Position numbers and translations under genes: made by a program. Below, piece by piece: positions 10,052-19,153 of a stretch of 64,000 bases of DNA. Below the pieces are notes generated by a model. The model worked only from the letters and a program-made list of their open reading frames with translations, was not told where the DNA came from and did not search any database. How positions within the stretch are numbered: position 1 is the stretch's first letter; every line of letters begins with the position of its first letter. Source of the stretch: Brevinematales bacterium (GTDB lineage: Bacteria; Spirochaetota; Brevinematia; Brevinematales; GWF1-51-8); NCBI GenBank assembly GCA_013177895.1, contig JABLXV010000032.1, positions 23,643 to 87,642 on the forward strand, read 5' to 3'.

Positions 10052-12160
10052 ATGGAAAAGAGAGAGAAGGACGTCCAAAAAGACGGGGCATATATCCTGA
10101 ATCTGGAGAATCAGATTAAACGTCTGAAACTGATTCAATATCTCCTCGATACGATGAACTCATCGAAAAATCCGAACGAACTATTGGAAAAACTCCTCGA
10201 CCAGTGTATCGCCATGACCGGGGCATCTTCCGGTTCTATTATGCTCAAGGAACCCGATTCCGACGAGCTGAAGATCGTCTTTCACCGAAATCTTGACGAA
10301 CGTATCCTGCAAAAAACCGTCATCATGGTCGGCGAGGGAGTAACCGGTTTTGTCGTGCAGGAGGGGCTTCCCAAGCTCGTGAACGACGTCGATCTCGAAC
10401 CGAAGTATATCCCGGTGCGTAAAGACATCCAATCCGAGTTAGCTGTCCCCCTCAATATACAGGGATCGATCCGCGGGGTGCTGAACGTCGATTCCGATCA
10501 CAAGAACGCATTCACCGAGAGCGACATCGAACTGATGCAGACCGCCGCGCATCAGGCCGCGCAGATTCTCAGCCGGAACATGATGACTAAAGAACTCGAG
10601 AACAAAATACAGCTTCAGCAGATACTCATCGATATCTCCAATGAGGTTGAAAAGATTTCCGAGCTTCGCGACGCATTCGACCTCGTGATGAAGAAACTCA
10701 CCGATAATTTAAAAATCCATCGCGGTATGCTCGTCCTCTTCGATACCGAGGACATCAATCAGCTTTCCGTGGTCACCGCCTACAATCTTACCGAAGATGA
10801 GATGTCACGCGGGGTTTACAAGGTCGGCGAGGGCGTGATCGGTAAGGTAGTCGCGACTCATACACCTATCGCTATTCCCGATATTAACAGGGACAAGGAT
10901 TTCCTCAACAGGATGCGCATCAAGCGTGAAAAACATATCCCTATTTCGTTTATCGCTATCCCGATTAATATCGAGGGGATGACGTCGGGCGTACTGGCGG
11001 TGGAGAAGGAATTCGAGAGCGCCAACACGTTGAGCGACGAGACAAATTTCATCTACCTCATCGGTAAATTCATCGCGAACAAGGTGCGCGCATTCCAGAG
11101 GCTATCGGAAGAACGGCAGACGCTTCTCGATGAGAATCTTCAACTAAAAAAAGAACTGTATAAAAACTACGGGCTGAATAATTTTATCGGGAAAAATATC
11201 AAGATGGTGGAAGTGTTCGATATGGTCAAGCTGGTTGCCGACAGTCAGTCCTCCATACTGGTGCGCGGAGAGAGCGGTACCGGAAAAGAACTGATCGCGC
11301 GTGCATTGCATTATAACAGTTCCCGCCGCGAACAGCCGTTTATCAGCGTGAACTGCGCCGCGATACCCGAGCACCTACTCGAATCCGAACTGTTCGGATA
11401 TAAAAAGGGCGCGTTCACCGGCGCGACCGCCGACCGCAAGGGAAAATTTATTCTGGCGAACAACGGCACTATTTTCCTCGACGAGATCGGCGATATGCCC
11501 CTTCCTCTTCAGGGGAAACTCCTCCGCGTCATACAGGAGCGCGAGGTCGAGCCTATCGGCAGCGAAACCAAGGTCAAGGTCGATATCCGTATCCTGTCCG
11601 CGACTAATAAAAATCTTCAGCTCTTGATAAAAGAGGAAAAGTTCCGCGAGGATTTATTCTACCGCCTGAATGTGATTGAAATCGGCATCCCGCCCCTCCG
11701 CGACCGGAAGGACGATATTCCCCTTCTGGTCAGCCATTTTAAGTCTAAATACGCGAAGGTAAATAACCGGAAGATCGACGCTATTTCGCCGGAGGCGTTG
11801 CGGGTGCTTCAATCCTACAATTGGCCGGGTAACGTGCGCGAACTGGAAAATATTATCGAACGCGCCGTATTGTTATGCAAGACCGGGGTTATCGAGCCTG
11901 CAAATCTCCCCTCGTATATCGCGGAGACCGAGCACTCGCAGGTCAGCGATATCAGTATCGGTAAATGGATCGACGGCTATATCAAGAATGTCGCGTATGA
12001 AGGAAAGGTTTTCTCGGAAATCGTGGGTTATATCGAGAAGGAGCTTCTATCGCGGGCTCTGCTCTTTAATAATCGAAACAAGGTGAAGACCGCGGATTTC
12101 CTCGGAATTAACCGGAACACCCTGCGGTTTAAGATGAGGGACTACGGGATCAAACTCTAA
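10052..12160 (+). CDS. Sigma-54-dependent transcriptional activator with two GAF domains
   Basis: 702-aa enhancer-binding protein. Domains: short coiled coil, GAF 1 (about 35-180), GAF 2 (about 205-350), AAA+ domain with Walker A GESGTGKE (406-413), the sigma-54 contact loop GAFTGA (453-458), Walker B LDEIGD (476-481) and arginine-finger region FREDLFYRLN, then a Fis-type helix-turn-helix (about 670-700). The double-GAF layout resembles FhlA more than NtrC, so the input is probably a small ligand or redox signal rather than phosphorylation; no receiver domain is present. The start at 10052 follows GGGGGAATCGAA. It is divergent from glnA. Its targets are unknown, and no GG-N10-GC promoter was seen at glnA or gltB. 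Confidence 0.93.
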   Translation: MEKREKDVQKDGAYILNLENQIKRLKLIQYLLDTMNSSKNPNELLEKLLDQCIAMTGASSGSIMLKEPDSDELKIVFHRNLDERILQKTVIMVGEGVTGFVVQEGLPKLVNDVDLEPKYIPVRKDIQSELAVPLNIQGSIRGVLNVDSDHKNAFTESDIELMQTAAHQAAQILSRNMMTKELENKIQLQQILIDISNEVEKISELRDAFDLVMKKLTDNLKIHRGMLVLFDTEDINQLSVVTAYNLTEDEMSRGVYKVGEGVIGKVVATHTPIAIPDINRDKDFLNRMRIKREKHIPISFIAIPINIEGMTSGVLAVEKEFESANTLSDETNFIYLIGKFIANKVRAFQRLSEERQTLLDENLQLKKELYKNYGLNNFIGKNIKMVEVFDMVKLVADSQSSILVRGESGTGKELIARALHYNSSRREQPFISVNCAAIPEHLLESELFGYKKGAFTGATADRKGKFILANNGTIFLDEIGDMPLPLQGKLLRVIQEREVEPIGSETKVKVDIRILSATNKNLQLLIKEEKFREDLFYRLNVIEIGIPPLRDRKDDIPLLVSHFKSKYAKVNNRKIDAISPEALRVLQSYNWPGNVRELENIIERAVLLCKTGVIEPANLPSYIAETEHSQVSDISIGKWIDGYIKNVAYEGKVFSEIVGYIEKELLSRALLFNNRNKVKTADFLGINRNTLRFKMRDYGIKL

Positions 12161-13185
12161 CCCTTGCTCTGTTTTTGAGTTTTCTTCGCGCGCTTATCGG
12201 ACAGCATCAGCTCGTCCGCCTGCTGAATAAGCAGGTTTATATCGCGGGAGTTTTTCTCGTCGTTCATGGAAACCCCGCAGCTCGCGGCAAGGTTATATTC
12301 CCTGTTCGCGGAACGGTTATGATATTCGAGGTTCTCGTTGAATCGCTTTTTTACCACATCGGGGGTGAATTTTGCCGACGGTATCATAAACACCGCGAAT
12401 TCGTCCCCGCCCATCCTCGCCACCACATCCATATTGCGGAATGTTTTTATCAGTATCAGCGCCATATCGCGGAGCGCGTTATCCCCCTGATTGTGCCCTA
12501 ATGTATCGTTGATCCATTTCATATTATCGAGGTCGGTATAGAATACCATCGTCGGGATATCCGACTGCCGCGCCTGGGCGAGCTTATGCTCCGCGAGGAT
12601 ATCGAACCCCCGCCGGTTGTATAGTCCGGTCAATTCGTCCCTCAGCACGAATTCGCTGAGCGCCTCCTCGACCTTATCCAGCGTCGTATTATCGCGGGTG
12701 ATACAGCCCATCATATAACCCTTTCCCGTCTGTATCGGGAATACCATCTCCTGCACGATACGGCGGCTCCCGTCGGGACGTTTGATCTCGTACTGGATGG
12801 GCTGGTTCTCGCCGGATAGCTTCCCCTCCTCCAGATTGATGAGAAGGGTATCCCGTACCTTTTCGCCCACAGTCGCGGTATAATCCTCGCTGGGGGACAG
12901 GCTTTCGTGAATATTCCAGTACTTTTTACCCAGCGCATCGGGCGCGGATATCCCGGTGATATTTTCCTCGCCGGAATTCCACTCGATTACCACTCCTTCC
13001 TCGTCCACAATGACGATGCCGTCTATCGCATTCTCGAAAAACGAGCGGAACTGCGCGCATTCTTCGATGCGTAATTGCATTTCTTTTTGTTTGTTGATTG
13101 ACAGGATATAAAAAATAATGATTACTATCAGCGCAATTCCCAGCGCGATACTGAAACTAACAGCGAAAATCAAGCCGCCGCCCAT
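12157..13185 (-). CDS. Membrane PAS-GGDEF diguanylate cyclase
   Basis: 342-aa protein: one N-terminal membrane helix (residues 5-28), a PAS domain (about 45-165) and a GGDEF domain (about 180-335). The catalytic signature GGDEF is intact, and RNMD five residues before it is an intact RxxD inhibitory site, so it should make c-di-GMP with product feedback. It is the last gene of the minus-strand run after AmaP (29-bp gap) and overlaps the stop of the convergent regulator gene by 4 bp. PilZ and degenerate GGDEF proteins elsewhere in the window make c-di-GMP signalling in this organism credible. The PAS ligand is unknown. Confidence 0.92.
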   Translation of the reverse strand: MGGGLIFAVSFSIALGIALIVIIIFYILSINKQKEMQLRIEECAQFRSFFENAIDGIVIVDEEGVVIEWNSGEENITGISAPDALGKKYWNIHESLSPSEDYTATVGEKVRDTLLINLEEGKLSGENQPIQYEIKRPDGSRRIVQEMVFPIQTGKGYMMGCITRDNTTLDKVEEALSEFVLRDELTGLYNRRGFDILAEHKLAQARQSDIPTMVFYTDLDNMKWINDTLGHNQGDNALRDMALILIKTFRNMDVVARMGGDEFAVFMIPSAKFTPDVVKKRFNENLEYHNRSANREYNLAASCGVSMNDEKNSRDINLLIQQADELMLSDKRAKKTQKQSKG

Positions 13186-13214
13186 TCGACATCCTTTTCG
13201 ACTCCCGGAAGGGA

Positions 13215-13793
13215 TTATTTATACGTAACCTTTGCCCCTTTCGACTCTGAGAGAATATCGGTGGTTTCAAGGTAGAGATTGAAGTACTTTATTTTCGCGA
13301 TACCGAAATTGAACTCCAAATCCTGCAAGACCCGCTGCTGTATCCGCTCGGAGAATCTTACAAAATCGTTCTTTTCATCGGCGTCTATCCAGAGATTGAT
13401 CCCTACCATATTATCTTTTTGTATATCGATCCGCGCTTCGCAATGATGTACGCCGCCCAATCCCGAAACCGTATCCCGGATGAACATCTCGACCGCGCCC
13501 CGTCCGAGAAAGACGCTTCCCTTCTCGCCATGAACCGAAAGGTATTCAGACGAGAGACGCGAGAATAAACGGAACGCGAGAATCACTACCGGGATACATA
13601 CCAGAACTCCCGCCGCGATTCCGAGAAATTGAAAGATCGGTATCCCCGTCTTTCCCGCGAACAGCTCCTCCAGGTTAGTGCCGGGATAGTAACTCATAAA
13701 CACCCGGTAGAGGAGTATGCCTATCAGTACGGATATCCCGATGTAGAAATAGAGGAAAATCAGGCTAAATCTTTGCAGCAGCTTCTTTTTCAT
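13215..13793 (-). CDS. amaP: AmaP-like alkaline-shock membrane anchor protein
   Basis: 192 aa with two N-terminal membrane helices (about 9-30 and 52-75) followed by a cytoplasmic Asp23-like domain. In Staphylococcus, AmaP anchors Asp23 at the membrane. Here it overlaps the upstream Asp23 gene by 29 bp, which strongly supports the pairing. The family is best known from Gram-positive bacteria. The role here (envelope stress or membrane scaffold) is inferred from the family. Confidence 0.8.
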   Translation of the reverse strand: MKKKLLQRFSLIFLYFYIGISVLIGILLYRVFMSYYPGTNLEELFAGKTGIPIFQFLGIAAGVLVCIPVVILAFRLFSRLSSEYLSVHGEKGSVFLGRGAVEMFIRDTVSGLGGVHHCEARIDIQKDNMVGINLWIDADEKNDFVRFSERIQQRVLQDLEFNFGIAKIKYFNLYLETTDILSESKGAKVTYK

Positions 13794-14094
13794 CGAAGAT
13801 ATCCTTCACGTTCATTTCGAGCGATTTCACGTTTACCCGCGTCAGTTTGAGAAGGTTGTCGCGGATTTCCTGCGACGCCTTCTCGACCGTCTTGATGACG
13901 TCCGCGCCGTAACGCACGTCCACATCCGCGGCAATATCCACCGACGACGACCCGGCATAGTTCATCTTCAGGGGTGAACTTACCAGCCTTATCGGCATCC
14001 GCCTCACATGGAGTCTCATGTCGGGGTTGCGCGATATAGTATGCCGGACCATGCTTTCCAGTCCGTACTTATCGACATTAACGCGGTTTCTCAA
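13765..14094 (-). CDS. Asp23/Gls24 family envelope stress protein
   Basis: 109-aa cytoplasmic protein with the alpha-beta Asp23/Gls24 pattern (SSVDIAADVDVRYGADVI, then VRVNVKSLEMNV-like terminal strand). It follows accC by 13 bp and overlaps amaP. In Bacillus the equivalent gene (yqhY) also lies directly after accB-accC, and has been linked to fatty-acid supply. The conserved order supports the call more than sequence similarity alone. Confidence 0.8.
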   Translation of the reverse strand: MRNRVNVDKYGLESMVRHTISRNPDMRLHVRRMPIRLVSSPLKMNYAGSSSVDIAADVDVRYGADVIKTVEKASQEIRDNLLKLTRVNVKSLEMNVKDIFDEKEAAAKI

Positions 14095-14107
14095 ACGGGT
14101 CTCCTAT

Positions 14108-15442
14108 CTAGAACTTAAAATCTTCCAAAAATTTCGTCGTATATTCGCCGCTTTTGTATACCTTGTTATCCATCACCTTCTGGTGGAACGGGATGGTGGT
14201 CTTGATGCCCTCGATACGGAATTCGTCCAAAGCACGCTTCATACGCGCGATAGCTTCCTCGCGGTTCTTACCCCATGTCAGCAGTTTCGCGACAAGGGAA
14301 TCATAGAATTTTGGAATTTCATATCCGGCATACACATGCGAATCGATACGTACTCCGGGGCCGCCCGGGAAGTGCAGGGTGCTGATAGTGCCCGGCGTGG
14401 GCATAAAGTTCATATGCGGGTCTTCGGCGTTGATGCGGCATTCGATCGCGTGATTGCGGAAAACAACGTCGTCCTGGGTGAACGAGAGTTTCTCGCCCAT
14501 CGCGACACGTATCTGTTCCTTGAGGATATCCAGCCCGGTCGCGAGCTCGGTCACGCAGTGCTCGACCTGGATACGGGTATTGACTTCCATGAAGTAGAAT
14601 TTTCCGCCCTCGAACAGGAACTCCATCGTCCCTACCCCGGTATACCCGACATGCTTGACTCCCTTGACGCAGGCCGCGCCGATTTCCGCGCGGGTCTTGG
14701 GGTCGAGTACGGGACTGGGGGATTCTTCTATCAGTTTCTGGTGACGGCGCTGGATAGAACAGTCGCGCTCGCCCAGATGAACGACATTACCGTGGTTATC
14801 GGCGATAAACTGGATTTCGATATGGCGAGGATTTTCGAGATACTTCTCGACATATACGTCGGGGTTGCCGAACGCGGTCTTGGCCTCGCCCTGCGCGATC
14901 GGGATGATCTTACGCAGTTCGTCGTGACTCCACGCGACGCGCATACCCTTTCCGCCGCCGCCCGCCGTCGCTTTTACGATCACGGGGTAGTTCACTTCCT
15001 GGGCAAAATTGACCGCTTCCTCGACATCTGTGATAATCCCGGTACCGGGAGTGATCGGGACGTTAACTTCCAGCATCGTCTTACGCGCCGTAGCCTTATC
15101 GCCGAGAAGGTCGATTACCTCCGGCTTAGGGCCGATAAACGTAATTTTATGCTCGGCGCAGATGCGCGCGAATTTCGAATTTTCCGCGAGGAACCCGTAC
15201 CCCGGATGGATCGCGTCGGCTCCGCTGATCTCGGCCGCGCTGATGATCGCGGGAATCTTCAGGTACGATTCCGGCGAAGGCGCTGGTCCGATACAGATGT
15301 CCTGGTCGGCAAGCTTGGTATGCAGAGACGTTTCATCCGCTTCGGAATGAATCGCGACAGTCGGTATCTCCAGTTCTTTCGCGGCGCGGATTACACGTAC
15401 CGCGATCTCGCCTCTGTTGGCAATTAATATTTTACGAAACAT
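14108..15442 (-). CDS. accC: Biotin carboxylase subunit of acetyl-CoA carboxylase
   Basis: 444 aa, the family's normal length. It carries out ATP-dependent carboxylation of biotin, the first step of fatty-acid synthesis. Seen: N-terminal ILIANRGEIAVRVIRA, ATP-grasp glycine loop KATAGGGGKGMRV (about 158-170), HIEIQ and ERDCSIQRRHQK (about 208-240), and catalytic EVNTRIQVEH (about 287-296). All usual active-site segments are present, so the enzyme looks functional. It lies 9 bp after accB. That partner lacks the biotin lysine, so the true carrier may be encoded elsewhere. Confidence 0.96.
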   Translation of the reverse strand: MFRKILIANRGEIAVRVIRAAKELEIPTVAIHSEADETSLHTKLADQDICIGPAPSPESYLKIPAIISAAEISGADAIHPGYGFLAENSKFARICAEHKITFIGPKPEVIDLLGDKATARKTMLEVNVPITPGTGIITDVEEAVNFAQEVNYPVIVKATAGGGGKGMRVAWSHDELRKIIPIAQGEAKTAFGNPDVYVEKYLENPRHIEIQFIADNHGNVVHLGERDCSIQRRHQKLIEESPSPVLDPKTRAEIGAACVKGVKHVGYTGVGTMEFLFEGGKFYFMEVNTRIQVEHCVTELATGLDILKEQIRVAMGEKLSFTQDDVVFRNHAIECRINAEDPHMNFMPTPGTISTLHFPGGPGVRIDSHVYAGYEIPKFYDSLVAKLLTWGKNREEAIARMKRALDEFRIEGIKTTIPFHQKVMDNKVYKSGEYTTKFLEDFKF

Positions 15443-15451
15443 CGCGCCCTC

Positions 15452-15895
15452 CTATTTCTCAAAACGCATGATCGGCTGACCGTATTCTATCGGCTGGCCT
15501 TCTTCGATTAAGATTTCCTTCACCTTCCCTTCGTCATCCGCGACCACGTCCTGCATTATCCCTAACACACGGACATGCGCGATAATATCGCCCTTCTTCA
15601 CGGTGTCGCGAAGCTTGATGTAGTATTCCCCGGTCTTGGTGTTCAGACGGGTAAAAAATCCCACCCATTTCGAACGGAGCTCAAAGACGCTGTCAGACGA
15701 ATCTTTCGCCTGCGCGCCGTCCGTACCGGTCTGCGCGGGTGCGGTAGGAACCGCCGCGGGAGCCGCCTTTACGGGCGCGGGCTTACCGCCCATCACCATC
15801 CGCAGGCGACCTTCGGGTGTCTCAATCTCGATCTCGCCCACATCCGAAGTTTTGAATATATCCTGAATCTCTTTCATATCTTTCACGTTAAACAT
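15452..15895 (-). CDS. accB: BCCP-like protein lacking the biotinylated lysine
   Basis: 147 aa, collinear with the biotin carboxyl carrier protein: N-terminal helix (MKEIQDIFKTSDVGEIEIE), Ala/Pro-rich linker (about 38-66), and a C-terminal biotinyl domain starting VGFFTR (78) and ending EILIEEGQPIEYGQPI. The usual EAMKM biotinylation motif is replaced by RVLGI at 109-113; the lysine position is Gly112 (codon at 15560-15562). The rest of the hairpin (IMQDVVAD) and the following strands align without gaps, so this is not a frameshift. It cannot carry biotin at that site. It may be a structural or regulatory subunit, as plant BADC proteins are. It lies in the efp-accB-accC-asp23 order. Confidence 0.88.
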   Translation of the reverse strand: MFNVKDMKEIQDIFKTSDVGEIEIETPEGRLRMVMGGKPAPVKAAPAAVPTAPAQTGTDGAQAKDSSDSVFELRSKWVGFFTRLNTKTGEYYIKLRDTVKKGDIIAHVRVLGIMQDVVADDEGKVKEILIEEGQPIEYGQPIMRFEK

Positions 15896-15920
15896 AATCC
15901 ACCTCCAACGTTTTTATCCG

Positions 15921-16481
15921 TTACTTTACACGCTCAATATAGCGGTCGTCACGGGTATCGACTTTTATTTTTTCACCTTTCTGGACAAAAAGCGGAACCA
16001 GCACCATCGCCCCGGTCTCGAGGGTGGCGGGTTTGGTACCCCCGGATACCGTATCCCCGCGCAGGCCGGGGTCGGTCTCGACTATCTCCAGTTCGACGAA
16101 CATCGGGGGTTCGACCAGTATGACTTCCCCGTCATATATATGAAGCGTACAGATCATTTCATCCTTGAGGTACTTCTGGTCTTCGGCTAACGTTGTCGAA
16201 GGAATATGGTGCTGATCGAACGTTTCGGTATCCATGAATACGTAGCTGTTGTCGCTTTCTTTATAAAGAAGCTGCGCGGCTTTTTTCTCGACATACGCCT
16301 CTTCGAACGAATCGCTGCCGCGGAACGTTTTTTCCATGACTGTGCCGCGAATAATATTTTTCAGACGGGTGCGCATGACCGCGCCGCCCTTACCGGGCTT
16401 ATGATTCTGCGACCAGAGCACGAGGTATAATTCCCCGTCCATCTTGATCACATTTCCTTTACGGATATCCGTGTAAAACAT
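15921..16481 (-). CDS. efp: Elongation factor P
   Basis: 186 aa, three-domain EF-P that relieves ribosome stalling at polyproline. The tip loop KPGKGGA (about 31-37) has a lysine at the position that is modified in many bacteria; no modifying enzyme is visible in the window. The C-terminal OB domain ends GEKIKVDTRDDRYIERVK, as in the family. It lies 17 bp after the peptidase gene and 25 bp before accB. Proline-rich proteins in this window, notably the acidic repeat protein, would be plausible clients. Confidence 0.96.
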   Translation of the reverse strand: MFYTDIRKGNVIKMDGELYLVLWSQNHKPGKGGAVMRTRLKNIIRGTVMEKTFRGSDSFEEAYVEKKAAQLLYKESDNSYVFMDTETFDQHHIPSTTLAEDQKYLKDEMICTLHIYDGEVILVEPPMFVELEIVETDPGLRGDTVSGGTKPATLETGAMVLVPLFVQKGEKIKVDTRDDRYIERVK

Positions 16482-16498
16482 CTATTCCTCCTAGTTTT

Positions 16499-17569
16499 TT
16501 ACAAATCATAAGACGTATGGGTCAGTACTTCCGCGCCGTCTTTTCTCACGGCGACCACGTCCTCAAGACGGACGCCGCCCTTACCGGGAAGATATATCCC
16601 CGGTTCGACCGTAAACACCATCCCCTCGCTGAGAACCGTCTCGGAGTTCGTGGTGATACGCGGAGCCTCGTGAATCTCCATCCCCACCCCATGCCCCGTG
16701 GAATGCGTGAAGAAGGCGCCGTATCCCGCCCTGTCGATCACATCGAACGCGGCCATATGCACCAGCTTCGCGGGAATACCCGGGCGTATCGCTCTCTGGG
16801 CGGCTTTTAACGCTTCCAGAACGATGCGGTGGATTTTATCAAATTCCGAGCCTAATATTTTACCAAAATATAAGCATCTTGTAAAGTCCGAGCAGTATCC
16901 GTCTTTAAGAATCCCGAAATCGAACAGTACAATCTCGTTCTTTTCGATTTTTTTCATACTCGCGAGCCCGTGGGGGAGCGCGGAACGCGGCCCGGAGGCG
17001 CAAATCGTATCGAACGACATCTTTTCAGCGCCCTGTATCCGCAGGTAATGCTCCAACATCGCGGCGGTCTCGATCTCCGTTTTGCCCTCTTCGACATTGC
17101 GGAGGATATAATGATAACCGAGCTCGGTAATACGGATATTGCGCCGGATAGTCTCGATCTCGATCTCGTCCTTTATCATCCGCATCTCACGGATCACCTC
17201 GCAGTACTTGAAGCGGATTTCGGGGATATCCCCCTCTATTTTCCGCATCATCGAGACCCTGACGTCGTCGGGGTTGAGAAGCAGAGTCTGGATAGTATGA
17301 CCGGAAATCAATTCCGCGAGCACCTTAGTCAGCGAATTCCCCGGCGATACTTCCATCAGGTAACCGTTGACCTGCGTTTCCTCACGGTACTGCTGGGTAA
17401 ACCTGCCGTCGGTGATAAAATACAGCTCGTCGCCTGTTATGAGGCAATAGGCGCTATCCCCGGTGAATCCGGTCAGATAACCGACGTCCTCCGGCAGAAT
17501 CGCGAACAGGGCTTCGTTCGCCTTCAATTGTTTCCGCACATTTTCCAAACGCAGTTCAAATCGATTCAT
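16499..17569 (-). CDS. Xaa-Pro aminopeptidase (M24B)
   Basis: 356-aa cytoplasmic metallopeptidase that removes an N-terminal residue before proline. It has the non-catalytic creatinase-like N-domain (1-130) and the pita-bread domain with metal ligands in [17 protein letters not shown] (two Asp), [12 protein letters not shown] (His), [10 protein letters not shown] (Glu) and VRLEDVV (Glu). All five ligand positions are present. A peptidase of this family next to efp is also seen in Gram-positive genomes, so the pairing is conserved synteny. Confidence 0.92.
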   Translation of the reverse strand: MNRFELRLENVRKQLKANEALFAILPEDVGYLTGFTGDSAYCLITGDELYFITDGRFTQQYREETQVNGYLMEVSPGNSLTKVLAELISGHTIQTLLLNPDDVRVSMMRKIEGDIPEIRFKYCEVIREMRMIKDEIEIETIRRNIRITELGYHYILRNVEEGKTEIETAAMLEHYLRIQGAEKMSFDTICASGPRSALPHGLASMKKIEKNEIVLFDFGILKDGYCSDFTRCLYFGKILGSEFDKIHRIVLEALKAAQRAIRPGIPAKLVHMAAFDVIDRAGYGAFFTHSTGHGVGMEIHEAPRITTNSETVLSEGMVFTVEPGIYLPGKGGVRLEDVVAVRKDGAEVLTHTSYDL

Positions 17570-17584
17570 ATTTCGCCTTACGCG

Positions 17585-19153
17585 TTATTTTTCACCGGAC
17601 AGCGAGGCCTTCTCATTAGAGAGTTTGGTTTCCTCATCATGGAGAAGTGTCGAATAATAGTTCAGATCGTTGTCCAGACCCGCGAGCGCCTGATTGGTTA
17701 GATAAGAATTTTTGTATATCTCAATCAGAACTTCGTACTTTTTATTAATCTCCTCTAGCAGGCTGTCCAACCCCTCGATTTCCGCTATCAGATCGAGTTC
17801 CTGCTGAGAAGGAACATATTCCTTCGCCGGGATTTTATCGGGCTGTTTGACGGGGATGACCTGCTTATTGGTATTCTCCGCGACTAACGCCTGATTGGTG
17901 TTCGTGGCGGCGGCCACTTTTTCCTCTATTTTATTCTCGAGCGTCTTTTCAATAGTTTTATCCGATACGACGAGATTCTCGATATAATTCATTTTGAATG
18001 ATTTCTGGGCGATGACTTCCTGGGAATTGTTATTCACAGTCCCGGTCGCCTTCACGCTGACGTTAAAATTCCCGCCGATACTGCCGCATGTCAGATGCCA
18101 AAGCCCCTTCTTAGACTCACCCGCCCCGACCTTCACAAAATCGATCGTATCCTTCTCGCCCTCCGCGAGGCTGAATCCCTTGGGGAAAGTTATCTGGAGG
18201 GTCATCTTATCGAGCGCGGTCTTCGAGGTGTTCTTGATATCGACCGAAACCGATACGGGAGGAGCAGCCGGTTCCGCGGGGATACTGATGCTCATCGCGA
18301 GATCCTGCGAGGAGAACATGGTCGCGCCGTATAAACCGTAAATAGTACTGATATACATCATTTCATTCGGGCCCAATTCGACAGGCTCGTAGTATAACGC
18401 GATCGCGCTATCGTAATGCCCCGTCCCGACCCGTTTGAACTCCTTGGTGGAGTCGATAACAAAGTCCCAGAGGTTGTCATATAGCCTGTCCCATGAAGAA
18501 AATACGACTTTATCCGGGGTCGTCACGCCGAAACCCTTGAGGATACCCTGAGTCTTGATCAGGGGGTTGTCGAACGAATCGAACGAGTACCAGTAGGCGG
18601 GGATACTCTCACGGTAAAATTGCGCTTCGTGCGAAATATCGCCGAGTTCGGGGAGACTGAACGCCGCGCCGTCCTTATCGCCGAGGTACGTGTCCAGCAT
18701 AATTCGCAGGCCGACCTTCGTATTGACGGGGTTCTCGTTCTTAATACGGTACAGCACTCTCATGCAGTCCATATTTCCGGTGCTGGGGCCTTTGACAATC
18801 TCCACTTCCTGGATAAATACAACGCCCTTGACCGACCATTCGGTAATAATCTTAGTTCCCACCACTTCGGCGCGTTTACGGAAATACCCGTCGGGCGAGC
18901 CGAAAATAAACGGTTCGTCGTTGATATAAACCGTGGTCAGGCTGGTAGGGGGCACTTTTTCATAAAGCAATTGCACATTATCGTCATTGGGGTTTTCAGG
19001 GTCGCCCTTGAGCGTCGTCATAATATAACGCCCGGTATTGTCGTCCACCCCTATTTTTACGAACTCGTTCTTTACTTCGAACACCTTCGCGTAAATCGCG
19101 CTCCCGAATAATATCAGGGCGGAAACTATATAAAAACGCAGTAATGTTTTCAT
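17585..19153 (-). CDS. Exported beta-sandwich protein with C-terminal coiled coil, unknown function
   Basis: 522 aa with a signal peptide (about 1-22, ending IYA). Residues about 25-280 are rich in beta strands and aromatic residues; 290-390 looks like an Ig-like or DUF11-type domain (VSVDIKNTSKTALDKMTL, then TFPKGFSLAEG). The C-terminal 120 residues are low-complexity followed by a coiled coil (QQELDLIAEIEGLDSLLEEINKK begins near 445). I do not recognise the family. Its ATG overlaps the TPR gene's stop (ATGA), so the two exported proteins are probably made together and may interact. Confidence 0.72.
   Translation of the reverse strand: MKTLLRFYIVSALILFGSAIYAKVFEVKNEFVKIGVDDNTGRYIMTTLKGDPENPNDDNVQLLYEKVPPTSLTTVYINDEPFIFGSPDGYFRKRAEVVGTKIITEWSVKGVVFIQEVEIVKGPSTGNMDCMRVLYRIKNENPVNTKVGLRIMLDTYLGDKDGAAFSLPELGDISHEAQFYRESIPAYWYSFDSFDNPLIKTQGILKGFGVTTPDKVVFSSWDRLYDNLWDFVIDSTKEFKRVGTGHYDSAIALYYEPVELGPNEMMYISTIYGLYGATMFSSQDLAMSISIPAEPAAPPVSVSVDIKNTSKTALDKMTLQITFPKGFSLAEGEKDTIDFVKVGAGESKKGLWHLTCGSIGGNFNVSVKATGTVNNNSQEVIAQKSFKMNYIENLVVSDKTIEKTLENKIEEKVAAATNTNQALVAENTNKQVIPVKQPDKIPAKEYVPSQQELDLIAEIEGLDSLLEEINKKYEVLIEIYKNSYLTNQALAGLDNDLNYYSTLLHDEETKLSNEKASLSGEK

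Noticed and set aside
14018..15427. Long open frame opposite accC (469 codons)
   Set aside because: Shadow of the conserved biotin carboxylase gene; the protein has no recognisable motif.
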